The notes under the pieces are model-generated. The model did not search any database, was not told the DNA's origin, and saw only the letters and a program-made list of their open reading frames with translations. A DNA stretch of 64,000 nt, from the NCBI GenBank assembly GCA_020205615.1, contig JAINUW010000066.1, positions 62,001 to 126,000 on the forward strand, read 5' to 3'. Of this stretch, positions 23,638 to 34,559 are shown in pieces. How positions within the stretch are numbered: the first letter of the stretch is position 1; each line of letters opens with the position of its first letter. The position numbers were made by a program, and so were the translations under genes. This DNA is from Panax quinquefolius (Eukaryota > Streptophyta > Magnoliopsida > Apiales > Araliaceae).

Positions 23638-23803
23638 AGAAATTCTAATTGAGGGCTTAATGGTCATTAAGCCACTCCCACCTCCTTACTAAACCTCCTT
23701 ATACCTATTCCTTATTATTCATTACTTAAACCCTAAGTTTACTTGCTCACCAAATAAGTTACTTGGCCATCACAACACTTAGCCATTAAGTTAACATGTT
23801 TAC

Positions 23804-23880
23804 CACACATAAGCACTTTACTTGCTCATCACACATAAGCACTTTACATACTTATAACACATAAGCACTTTACTTAGCCC
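23804..23880. repeat. 26-bp tandem repeat, three copies
   Basis: Units of 'cacataagcactttacttgctcat' type with 'taagca' at 23810, 23836 and 23862. The partner LTR has four copies. Confidence 0.9.
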
Positions 23881-24780
23881 TTAAGTTACTTAACTTTTCC
23901 TTTGCTGAACACTTAAGTCTACTTGCTTAACACACTTAATTCTTTGTCACCAATTCACCCATGGGTTGCCCCATGGATCAAACTTAACCCATTGGATTAA
24001 TATTTTGGGCTTAAGGTTTAATTAACCTAACTTATACATCGGGCTTACAATTAAACAAACACTTGGGCTTGTTCATTAAACTACATTGGACTTCACCATT
24101 ACTATATTTGGGCTTTAACATTAATTCTTATTGGGCTTTATTATTATCCCAATTGGTCATTACAATTTCCTACACAATTCAACAAATCCATTACATATGG
24201 CTTAAAGCCTTATAACATATAATTTACGTATTAATCTTGTATTCTAACTCAGATACTTATTTAATATACGACATTCCATCATTCATACATACTCATCATA
24301 ATACCTCGTATAATACTCAAGTATTCATTACCTCGTATAATACCTATGTATTATACAATCATAGCTTTAATTCATTATATGCATTTAAATTCCTTCTAAC
24401 TCACTTTTCCTAACTAGTTAGGTTTTAAGTCCACAGATAAAAAATCTGTGTTTGCCAATACTAAAATATTATTGGATATTCTATCACACCTTGATATTCT
24501 ATCATTACGTATTTTTCTAAGTTCAAAAATAATTCTTTTGACGAGCGTAAATGCGTGAATAGTGTTTTTGGAAAATTTCTGGAAAGCTTTTATTTTCATC
24601 TTGGAAATTCAAACACTTTAATTCTACCACGTAGCCAAAATACTACGACATTCGATATGTCTAGGTCAGAGAACGACCTTCAAATAGCTTACTGCTATAA
24701 TAAATTAATTAAATTCATTTAATCCACATAATCAAATAAAAATTTAATTCTCAAAAATTCAATTTTTCTGGGGCGTTACA

Positions 24781-24795
24781 CTCTTCCCCCTTTAT
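24781..24795 (-). other. Polypurine tract (minus strand)
   Basis: CTCTTCCCCCTTTAT on the plus strand next to the LTR end at 24780. It confirms a minus-strand 3' LTR. Confidence 0.8.
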
Positions 24796-26640
24796 AAGGA
24801 TTTTGTCCCCAAAATTTCGCTAACACTACATCCACCATCATTATAATTTCAAATTCCCACAATGCTTCTTCGGCGTTGTGATTTCTCCAATTCACCTTAT
24901 CCGAAGGTATTATCTTAATTCACATGACTTGTCACTTCCTATCAATAATTTGAGTTGGAAGTTAAACCTTTACTCACACATTACGATATCTTCCTTTTAT
25001 TAGTCCTTTTTTTAATACCAAATTATATGAAACTCAAATTCCTCCTTCAAAACAAGATTATACATGATCTTCTCTTTATCCTGCATCCTCTTCTTCACTC
25101 GCTTAAACTCCTCGTTACCCAGTTGTATTTAATTAACTTGTTCCATCAACATGGATTAAGACTATGTTGTGAATAACATTTCTACCACTTCATTCCGTAA
25201 TTTAACTTCTAATTTTGTCCTCGCCACCTCCGTTATTAACTCATTGTGAGTCGTTAATATGGATAGCTTTTCCCTACCCTTCCTACTTAACACATTAGCT
25301 TCTACGTTTACCTTCCATGTATGATATAACCTATCATAGTCGTAACCTCTTATCCATTCTAATCACCTTCTCTACTTCATATTCAACTTCTTCTGTGTGG
25401 AGATATATTTCAAACTCTTAGAGCCCGTGTATATCTCACACTTCTCCCCGTATAAATACTATGTTCTGATTTTTTATTCTATAACTACAACTGCCAATTC
25501 TAGACCATAAGTAAGATAGGCCTCCTCATAATTCTTTAATTGGCGTGATGCATATGTAATGACATTGCCATGCTACATGAGCACGCAACCCCATCTTCTA
25601 TGTGAAACATCGAGATACACTATAAAATCCCACGTACCACCTGATAAAGACAATACAGATGTCTCACTTAATCTTCCTTTTAGCTCTTAAAAACTATTTT
25701 CTCACTTCTCATTCCCAACACACTTCTCAATAACAAATTTTGTCTATCTCTTTAAGCTACAATTCACACATAGTGAATTTCGTATCCAACTTCTCCCTCC
25801 GTAGTGTTTCTTACACTATCTTCAAATGGTCAACGTGATCTTTTGACGTCTTAAATTAGACTAGAATATCACCAATGATCATTACGACACCCTCATCTAA
25901 ATATTATTTGAACACCCTGTGACGTTAATAGTACTTTCAACCATAACACCTCACATTAGTACCTATCAATTTGCCACCGACTTGCTCGGCACCCATTACG
26001 GAAATTCTAACTTCCGCACATTAGTTAACCCAAATGACATAACCAGAAACTTGTCATAACTATAATGAGGTCTGAATGTCATCTTAGGTTCCTCCTCATT
26101 CTTCCTTACTTTCAACCGATTATACCCCGTACGCAAATCTATCTTAGAAAAAAATTTGCCCTCTTCAACTGATCAAATAGATCATCGATCATAGGCCATG
26201 GGTATTCACTATCAACTGCTAACTTATTCCTATTACGATAGTCAATATATAACCGTAATGACTCATCCTCTTCCTTAACATCCTCCTAACTTGCTTCATC
26301 GTTAGACAACAAGAGCGTCGCGGTATTTTATTACCACAAAATACTACCTCGGGTTACTTAGAAAATCGAAGATTTAAACTTTTATTCTAACAATTTATTA
26401 AAGTTTTATGATTAATTAACCCATTCATACCGAGAATTACTTCAAATTCTCTCAACATTATCGGTACTTATCTATCAACACTTGCTTACCATTATTATCC
26501 ATGAAACTATTTCCAAGAATATAATCAACGAAAGTTATTCCCTCCTCCTCTACCGTAATGTTTAAAGGTACTTATAATCCCTTTCAGACAGACTCCTAGA
26601 CGAGTCTTCCCACATGTCTTACACACTTCGATCTTACGCT
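24796..26640 (-). pseudogene. Family C element: decayed pol (protease, reverse transcriptase, RNase H)
   Basis: Translation of the minus strand gives scattered but clear pol motifs. Reverse transcriptase at about 26300-26000 has SLRLYIDYRNRNKLAV, SKIDLRTGYNRLKV and [11 protein letters not shown]. The RNase H end near 25320-25220 has VLSRKGREKLS. Protease-like sequence near 26560-26450 includes FVDYILGNSFMDNNGKQVLI. A single Cys-rich knuckle (CKTCGKTRLGVC) lies near 26620-26590, with the usual His replaced by Arg. Integrase is not recognised. Many stops and frame shifts are present, so it is dead. ORF 24955-25176 on the plus strand is an antisense shadow. Confidence 0.7.
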
Positions 26641-26649
26641 TAGGATCCC

Positions 26650-27457
26650 CTTGTCCCACTCTAGTATTCCCAGAGTTAAAATTCTCTCTTTTTGTCATAT
26701 TGCCACTGGCATTCTCTTCCTTGGTTCCTCCCTCTCCCTTGCTCTTATTCTTTATCTCTTTGTGGTATTAAGTCAACGCCTTACTACCACCCTCGGCTAT
26801 AATCACCTTCTCCAGAATGGTCCCAAAAGAAACATTCTGGAACACAGAAATCCTACTATAGAGCCAGGGTTTCAGGCCTTGCTCAAACCTACGAGCCTTC
26901 CTCTTCTCAGTGTCCACTTGATGTGGAGCAAACCTTGCCAATTCATTAAATCTGGCCGCGTACCGGGGAACCGTCATGTCCCCTAGTTTAAGTTCTAAGA
27001 ACTTAATCTCCATCCTCCCTCGCATGTTTGTAGGGGAAATAATTCTCGAAGAAAACCTTCTTGAATTGTTCCCACATTAACCCATCTGGTCTAGCCCCAC
27101 CCTGGTGAGCCACCCACCAAAAGTTGTCTTCCACTTTTATCATGTAAGTCGAAAAAGAAGTCTTCTGCGCCTTACCTACGTTTGTACTAACAAACGCCTT
27201 CTCTATTTCCTTTACCCATGTCTGGGCTTCTAATGGGTCCGTTGTTCCTTTGAACTCCGGCGGACCTACACTTTTAAATTCTTTAAAGGTAGTCGTTCTG
27301 GCTAACCTATGTTCTGCATGTACTTTACCCCCAGTTTAGTTAAATGCAGCCGTTAATAAATTAACGAACTCTTACATAGGGTTAATTTAACCCCCCCCCC
27401 TTGAATATCATTACATGATTCCGCTTCCAGATTACATTGTCTTCTCCTTGACAACAT
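26650..27457 (-). pseudogene. Family C element: gag (capsid region)
   Basis: Retrotransposon Gag that would form the virus-like particle. The start is placed at 27457, where an ATG opens MLSRRRQCN, matching MLPRR at the start of element E gag. The core runs from FKEFKSVGPPEFKGTTDPLE through AQTWVKEIEKAF to the open stretch 27025-26768 (MRGRMEIKFLELKLGDMTV, FNELARFAPHQVDTEKRKA, RRFEQGLKPWLYSRIS). The frame breaks near 27026, between YFPYKHA and MRGRMEIKF. A run of ten C at 27391-27400 (G on the sense strand) near the N-terminus is a likely slippage site. ORF 26651-26986 on the plus strand is an antisense shadow. Confidence 0.8.
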
Positions 27458-27942
27458 TTTCTAATTAAATAGAATTTCATTATTATCTATTTACTTATTT
27501 CGTTATTATTCGCCATATAACAACTCATACCATAACAAAGTTTATTAAATGAAAACTTCCTTGAATTTATATGCTTCTTCATAGTTTAAAACTATTTACA
27601 CTCTGCTCCCATAGCCAGAAGCTATTAAATTTCTATCCCACAATTGAACTTCTCAAAAGTTGGGATTTACAAAAAGACTACCCTTTTATATAAAAGAGGG
27701 TTTTACGTCACTACACACATATTTATAACTCTAGATTTCTAATAATGCATAACAGCGTCCTCGTGTTTCTCATTCGCAATCTTCGCTACAGTATCCCGAC
27801 TAATAGTATGTCGAGTTTGCCCTGACTCCATGGGATGACAAACAACTTTTAGCTTGAAATCCATATGAGCACTCTTATGGATGTAAGACATCCGTGATAT
27901 CTTCCGGTCTCTCTTAATCAGCTTCTTACAAAGCTTATCGAC

Positions 27943-28392
27943 CTATTCCTTATAGTCCCTAGCCTGCTCTGTTATAAGCACTTGTCTATCGTGCTCTGAC
28001 TCAAAATCTGCTTCTGCAGACACCTTATCTTTGTCGAGATAATTAATCTCTTCACTCTGATTATGCACAACTGTACTCAGTTGCACATTCTTATCAAGCA
28101 CTGCCAGATACAACGCTCTCATTGCATCTGGAGGTATTGACTCTAGTGTAGGTACCACCGTATTAACCGATGTTACCTCAATTTCCTCCTCCTCATAGAC
28201 CATTATATTAAGATATGACGCTATATCCATATCTCCCTCGGAGTAGTCCTCCTCAGAAAAGTACTCCACTATCTCCGACTCCTTTAGAATCACTAATGGT
28301 ACCTCTGTCACCGGCATAGGTACATGATCCACTCTATTCACAACTTCGCTCACCGTGTGTATATCTCTATACATCAAGCTATCGATCGACAT
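27943..28392 (-). CDS. Family C element: acidic leader ORF upstream of gag
   Basis: An open frame of about 150 codons between the PBS/5' LTR and gag on the element's sense strand. I place the start at 28392 (MSIDSLMYRDI) and not at the longer upstream Met, because the context TGTAGGATGTC is the same as for the element E leader ORF (41701). The protein has an acidic N-terminal half (EYFSEEDYSEGDMDIASYL, VYEEEEIEV), then a Leu/Val/Glu-rich, coiled-coil-like stretch (LDKNVQLSTVVHNQSEEINYL). After a single stop the frame continues as a basic tail (KLCKKLIKRDRKIS). No known domain is recognised. Possible roles are Gag partner, RNA binding or particle assembly, all inference. It could also be a 5' part of gag separated by decay. 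Confidence 0.6.
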   Translation of the reverse strand: MSIDSLMYRDIHTVSEVVNRVDHVPMPVTEVPLVILKESEIVEYFSEEDYSEGDMDIASYLNIMVYEEEEIEVTSVNTVVPTLESIPPDAMRALYLAVLDKNVQLSTVVHNQSEEINYLDKDKVSAEADFESEHDRQVLITEQARDYKE

Positions 28393-28626
28393 CCTACAAT
28401 AACACATATGTTGATTAGTACATAACACACAATAGTATAAGTACAAATCACATTTAATTTATTTAGGGTTACTTTCCATCTTTTAAATCTTTTGGTAGCA
28501 AGTTTCCTCAATACCTTATTAACTCATTCAACTGAAGTAAAGCTTAAGTTTACTTCCTTCGAACTTTTCTTCCTTAACAAGGTTATTAGCCTAAGGTTCT
28601 TCCCCCCTTAAGTTTTATAACCTAAT

Positions 28627-28637
28627 GTTTGATACCA
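28627..28637 (-). other. Primer-binding site
   Basis: Plus strand GTTTGATACCA, sense TGGTATCAAAC, three bases from the 5' LTR edge. It resembles the initiator tRNA-Met complement with changes at its 3' side. Confidence 0.7.
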
Positions 28638-31268
28638 ACCTGTGACGCCCCCAAATTCGGGTATCTTCCAACCCGACAGATGGTGCTACACGGTACTCAT
28701 AACTGTACATTCATTCTATTGAAATGGCATCAAAATGTGTGTATCAACGACAATCTTATTACATTAATAATATTATATCCCGTTCCCAGGTTCTAAAACT
28801 ATTACATTCTTTGTTCATCATTCTATAATATATACAACTTACTAGTTTATTACAAGGTAAACTAATCGTTCGGCTTCGTCTTGTCTCTATCCTTTTTAGA
28901 TCCCTCGGTTCGTTCGGTCCTCCCTGCATTCATATGGTTCAAGCAAGAGTGAGCATAACAAGCTTAGCAAGTACAATAATTTCTTTTAAACAACATGCTT
29001 GAAACATAGGAATCGTATATCTTCAATAACTGGATAATAGTTATGAAGTACTATCAATAATTCAAAATAGCATTCATTTTCCAATAACAATATTCAGTAA
29101 AACATCAATTCTGGCTCAAGACCATGAGCAGTTCATAATTTCTTTGAAAAGGACAACCCGACACTAAGTCCGTAAGTCCGACATATCTTACGAGCACTTC
29201 TGGGTGATTAGCCCATAGTACTCTATGTTGATCAACACTACATCCTGTTAAACGTATGTACGTTTAAGTTTTGGAAACCTCGCGTGCCCATCAAATAATC
29301 AATGAAAAATACATTTGTTTATTCATACTCAAGCTTACCTTGAATCCGTACCAAACAATTGGCGTATGATAGCGTTAGCAATTTTATATTAAAAAACTTG
29401 TAAATAAATCAATCAACTCTTCAAGATTAGTCTAGCCGAGATAAAACTGGTATCGACCCTTTAGTAAAACACTTCATGCATCTCATAACATGAATCACAG
29501 TAAAACTTGGTTAACTGAAAAGGTTAGACAAGCGTTTTAAGAAAAACTTGCCTTCAACGTCTGCTCTATAAGATAATAACTTTTCCTTTTCGTCTTTTAC
29601 GTCTCTACAACACATAACCACATAACATACCACATTAGGTCATGAAATACCATACATGGTTCCTAATGAATCTTACCCTTCATCTCAATCTAATCATATA
29701 TTAGATTTGTTACTATTGGTTCCGGCTTGCCATTATATTTTACATTATTCTTACCAACTTCTTTCTCTTCTATGTCTTATGTAGATTTACTTCATTAATC
29801 CAACTCGTTTCGAGTTAATTATCCTTCCTCATGGCTTACTAACATCCTTACGTTATTAATCGAAACTCGATCGTCATTTATTAAGTACACTTTATTGCAT
29901 ACCATTTACGTTCACGTATTACTTAACAACTTTTAGTTGTAACTCTTAACGTTATAGGCTTTATCATTATTGAATATGGTTCACGTTCTTTATACTTTAC
30001 GTTCATCTTCAATTGATTATTAACCTTTAATCATCATATATTAAGTTTCTAACAATGCCTTAACAATGTTATATTTATACCTTAGTTCATTGCTAATGAG
30101 TTATCTTTCATTTTATACTTGTAAACATTCTTGTCTGTCGAAACCCTACGACTGGCACCTCGGTGCCACACATAGCTCTCCTTCTCATGTTGTAGTGCGA
30201 GTTTACGTGAGGCAATGACATCTGTGTCCGGTTTCGCAAATACCACCATTTGACCTTGGGTTGCACCATGACGCCAACTCGTGCCTTAGAAATTTTTTGG
30301 AGCATTTTAATTTTTGCGAAATTCCCGGACGCATAACTTCTTCGTTATAAGTCCGAATTGGCTCTTTCAAAAGCCTATGGTTCACAAATTGCATACTCTA
30401 CGCGTTCATGCAAGAATTTTATCTATTTAACTTCGTTTGCTAAAAATTCACCTATTAGTCCATTTTTAACTAAAACGGAAAACGTTCGTGAACGTTCAAC
30501 GCTCATTTCTTTGTTCTAAGTCGGAATTTGGTCATTCTTGAGTTCGCAACTCTATAATTCCAAATAAGACTTGTCTCCATTGAAAACTAATGTTTCCAAG
30601 CTCAATATCAAAATTTGACTTCCATTCTGAGAATTTTACGAATTCGATGATTATCGTCTGAACTCGTGAATTCTGCCATAACTTCATTGCTTAAGATTTG
30701 TTCTTTGCTTTAAATGGTTTCAATCCATTATATTAACATCTTGACATACATACTTCATTCACTTATTTACATGATAAGTTATTACTTGTTCTTCATTAGT
30801 CTATAACTTGTAAAAGTATGAACTACTTATGAATTCACTTTGCATGACTTATCATAGCCTAAATCTTTTAACCATCATCCTTGCTTCTTATTATCATACA
30901 ACCTTATTATTTCAACATAAAACAAGTTCCTACAAGTTCTTCCTTGTTTCATAACTTATATGATTACGAATAGCTTATTCATGACTTATATGGCTTATTA
31001 AGACTTAAGTCATTTGATTACTCATTCTTATCATTCCTTAGCATACATATTCTACCACTACCCACTTCTATAACAATTTGAAGAGAAAGAGAATTATGGT
31101 TTAAGTTCTTACCTATGAAGATCACTTGGTTAATCTTTAATCTCCTTCTTGCTTCTTGAATTCTCAAAGACTAACTTGTTCTAGCTTTTGTAGCTTTTTC
31201 TCTCTAACCAATAACTATAAGTTATTGGATGAAAATTTAACAACTAACAAATGAACAAGCAAGCTTCC

Positions 31269-31276
31269 TATTTATA
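31269..31276 (-). promoter_or_regulatory. Putative LTR TATA box
   Basis: TATTTATA (sense TATAAATA) inside CCTATTTATAGG, matching the partner LTR. Confidence 0.5.
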
Positions 31277-31426
31277 GGAAATTCTAATTGAGGGCTTAAT
31301 GGTCATTAAGCCATTCCACCTTCTTACTATACCTCCATACTATTCATTACTTAAACCCTAAGTTTACTTGCTCACTAAATAAGTTACTTGGCCATCACAA
31401 CACTTAGCCATTAAGTTAACTTGGTT

Positions 31427-31528
31427 ACCACACATAAGCACTTTACTTGCTTATCACACATAAGCACTTTACTTGCTTATCACACATAAGCACTTTACTT
31501 GCTTATCACACATAAGCACTTTACTTAG
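31427..31528. repeat. 26-bp tandem repeat, four copies
   Basis: 'taagcacttt' recurs at 31435, 31461, 31487 and 31513 with an exact 26-bp period and almost identical units. Confidence 0.95.
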
Positions 31529-32429
31529 CCTTTAAGTTACTTAACTTTTCATTTGCTTTACACTTAAGTCTACTTGCCTAACACACTTAATTCTTGGTCA
31601 CCAATTCACCCATGGGTTTCCCCATGGATCAAACTTTACCCATTGCATTAATATTTTGGGCTTAAGGTTTAATTAACCTAACTTATACATTGGGCTTGCA
31701 ATTAAACAAACACTTGGGCTTGTTCATTAAACTACATTGGACTTAACCATTACTATATTTGTGCTTTAACATTAATTCGTATTGGGCTTTATTATTATCC
31801 CAATTGGTCATTACAATTTCCAACACAATTCAACAAATCCATTACATATGGCTTAAAGCTTTATAACGTATAATTTACGTATTAATCTTGTATTCGAATT
31901 CATATACTTATTTAATATACGACATTCCATCATTCATACACACTCGTATAATACCTCGTATTATACTCGTATTCATTACCTCGTATAATACCTACGTATT
32001 ATACAATCATAGTTGTAATTCATTATACGCATTTAAATTTCTTCTCGGAACTCACTTTCCCTAACCGTTAGGTTTTAAGTTCGCAAGCGAAAAACTGTGT
32101 TTTCCATAACTGAAATATTATTGGATATTCTATCACACCTTGATATTCTATCATTACGTATTTCTCGGAAGTTCAAAAATAATTCTTGAGCAGAAATGCA
32201 TGAATAGTATTTTTCAAAAAATTTCCCGGAAAGCTTTTATTTTTTTCTTGGAAATTCAAACACTTTAATTCTACGACGTAGCCAAAATACTTACGACATT
32301 CCGATATGTCTAGGTCATAAAACGACCTTCAAATAGCTTACTCCTATAATAAATTAATTAATTTCCTTTAATCAACATAATCAAATAAATATTTAATTCT
32401 CAAAAATCCGATTTTTCTATGGCGTTACA

Positions 32430-34241
32430 AGGTGTTTTATTAGTATTTTTGTCGGATTGGAGGTATTAAAAGATCAAATCAGTGTTCTTAAAGCTCTATT
32501 GTGTGAGTTATAATTTTAATCCGACCGTTGGATCGTTGTGATTTTTGGATATGTTATACATATATAAGTTGAGTATATGTCCACAAATTTTGAACCGTTA
32601 AAAATTAACGCATGATTTATTATGAATTTTAAAAGGTGTTAAAAATCATCCGTTTGTGGATTTTAGATATTTTTCGTCTAGAATTTGGAAAAACTTAAAG
32701 CTACAAAGTTGTAGAGAATTCGATTTCGTATGGAATGGACATAAAATTCGTATTTTTCTAATGAAAGGGCTATTTATTACGAATTATTGGAGTTTCTGAT
32801 TATTATTTCAATTTTAAACCATTTTAGAAAATTCTAGAAATGAGTGGGCCCCACTTTTGGTTGGTGAGAAATGTGCTCAAATTTTATTTTAAATGTGGTG
32901 GGTGGCAATAGTAGCAGGTAAAGCCATCGGTGCAGAGATCAAGTCGCTTGGCGTCTTAGCATTTTCTTATAAATAGGTGCTTAGGTTAGAATTGAAAATC
33001 ACACCAGAAACAAGTTTTCTTTCTCTATATATTATCGAGCGTATTTTTGTGAGTATTTAGATACTTTAAGAGTTGTTATTCAGTGCAAGTTTACTTCGGC
33101 TTTTCATCCGATATTCCAGTCAAAAATACTGCTCTTTTGAGGTAAGGGATTGTTAGGGATGTTATTTTTTTTTGTAATGATGTTATTCTTTCAATATCAT
33201 TATACCGAAATATTGGTATGGATTTTATTGTGGAATTTTTACCTTTTTGTGTCGGGGTTACTATTCCAGATATCTCTGCCATTATTCATAGAAAAATGAA
33301 ATTTTTCCTTTTTCGTCAAGATGTCTATTATGGTTACTATCTTTGATTGCATCCATGTTTTGATCTTTATTTTTAAATTACGCTTCACAAGTGGTTATTA
33401 TGAGGTATTATTGATCTTGGATAAACCGTATATCTAATCCCTAATATTTGTCCTTCTGCCTTACTAGATTTGTTTTCTTTAAAATATTTTTCATCATCCT
33501 CGGTCTTAAATGATGATATCACTTTGAATATCGTTGTTTCAGTAGTGCAAAAGATGAATGATTAATCGATAAATATCTTTCGCTTCAGAAGTGCAACGAT
33601 GAGCAGTGTGTGAGATGAACATGATCGATGGTGATATAAATAAATATCTTTGGCACTGTAGTGCAAAGATGATTATTTGATTAAAGATGTATATTGATTG
33701 TTGTTCTGAGGATAAAATATTGATGATGGATTTTTTAAATCTTAGAAGATAGTAGAACTCATTCTCTACTTGACTCTTCTAATGGATTGTTGTTTCCATT
33801 GCGGTTGTTGATCTAAAATTTGTTGTCTATTATATTCTATCGATTTTTTTCCTGTGAAGACTAATGATAATTTGTTGTATATTATCTTAGTCATAATATT
33901 CTTTTTCTTTGGGCTAGTTGAGCTCACCCTTTTCCTTTTTGTTCCATTTTTCTTCTCAGGAGGTGAGAACATAGCAGGATCTAGTCGGGGTATGGAGTGA
34001 TAGTTCTAGAAAGATGTTTTAGCAGTCCTCACTATTTCTATCAAATAGTGTATGAATAATTGTAATGAGGACTTATTTGAGTGTGAATATTGTCTAGAAG
34101 ATAATATTTGTATTTAAACTCACAGTATGTGTTGTCGTATTTTGCACGACAATTTGTATTATTGAAGTTGTAGTTTGCTTTCTGTACTATGTATTTGGCG
34201 ACTAAAAATGGGTGTTGTATACCTATTTTGGGGGTGTCACA
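32430..34241 (+). mobile_element. Family A element 2, 5' LTR (left-truncated)
   Basis: Matches 35373-37186 of its partner LTR and ends GGGGGTGTCACA followed by a PBS. About 812 bp at the start are missing because a family C element inserted here and a later deletion removed the other side. The LTR contains a TATA box and ends with the family-typical 'gtatacctattttggggg'. ORFs on either strand (33091-33282, 33766-33972) are not called. Confidence 0.85.
32968..32975 (+). promoter_or_regulatory. Putative LTR TATA box
   Basis: TATAAATA in 'ttcttataaataggtgctt', repeated exactly at 35920-35927 in the partner LTR. Confidence 0.55.
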
Positions 34242-34559
34242 GTTGGTATCATAGCTTAGGTATATGATCTCTGGCGGAGATCCGGGATTAGAACTAGGAA
34301 GGGAGAGGCGAGTAACATCCTTCGCTAGTGTGTGTCCTACCTAAGCTAAATTTTCTTCTTAAGTTAACAAATTGTGATATGTCAATTACCTTTGTTTTGA
34401 AGCTTTATTCTAGAATGATATCCGAAATACAGGAGATGAGCAATGGAGAAATCATGATGACAGGGAAGATGGAATCTAAAATGAAAGCAAGGTATTATCA
34501 ACTCTTCCAAATACCAGGTACGTAAATTTCGGGGATGAAATTTCATAAGGAGGGGAGAT
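34242..34559 (+). pseudogene. Family A element 2: 318-bp interior (PBS, leader, pol tail)
   Basis: Opens with TGGTATCATAGC (34244-34255), a PBS differing at one base from the initiator tRNA-Met complement. A leader like the one at 60447-60619 follows. A deletion then joins this leader to the last codons of pol: KMESKMKARYYQLFQIPG at about 34466-34522 corresponds to ELESEMKSRYPHLFGIPG in element 1. A polypurine tract (AAGGAGGGGAGA, about 34547-34558) ends the interior. All gag, protease, reverse transcriptase and integrase domains are gone, so the element could only move by borrowing proteins. Confidence 0.8.

Larger units (their letters stand above)
21975..24780 (-). mobile_element. Family C element, 3' LTR, left-truncated
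   Basis: Matches 29605-32429 of the 5' LTR throughout. It ends TCTGGGGCGTTACA directly before a polypurine complement. The first ~960 bp of the LTR are missing: at 21973-21974 the sequence changes from family A to family C with a shared 'AC'. It contains a TATA box (23630-23637), a 26-bp repeat and AT-rich tails. ORFs at 23181-23363 and 24414-24599 have no domain and are not called. Confidence 0.85.
28641..32429 (-). mobile_element. Family C element, 5' LTR (3.79 kb)
   Basis: Left end TGTGACGCCCCC beside the PBS, right end CTATGGCGTTACA. From 29605 it matches 21975-24780. It carries a TATA box and a four-copy 26-bp repeat. The right flank is family A LTR sequence in mid-element (AGGTG at 32430), so the family C element landed inside a family A LTR. 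ORFs at 30108-30394 lack domains. Confidence 0.9.

Noticed and set aside
26651..26986. 111-codon plus-strand ORF
   Set aside because: Antisense shadow of the family C gag on the minus strand, which has clear capsid motifs.
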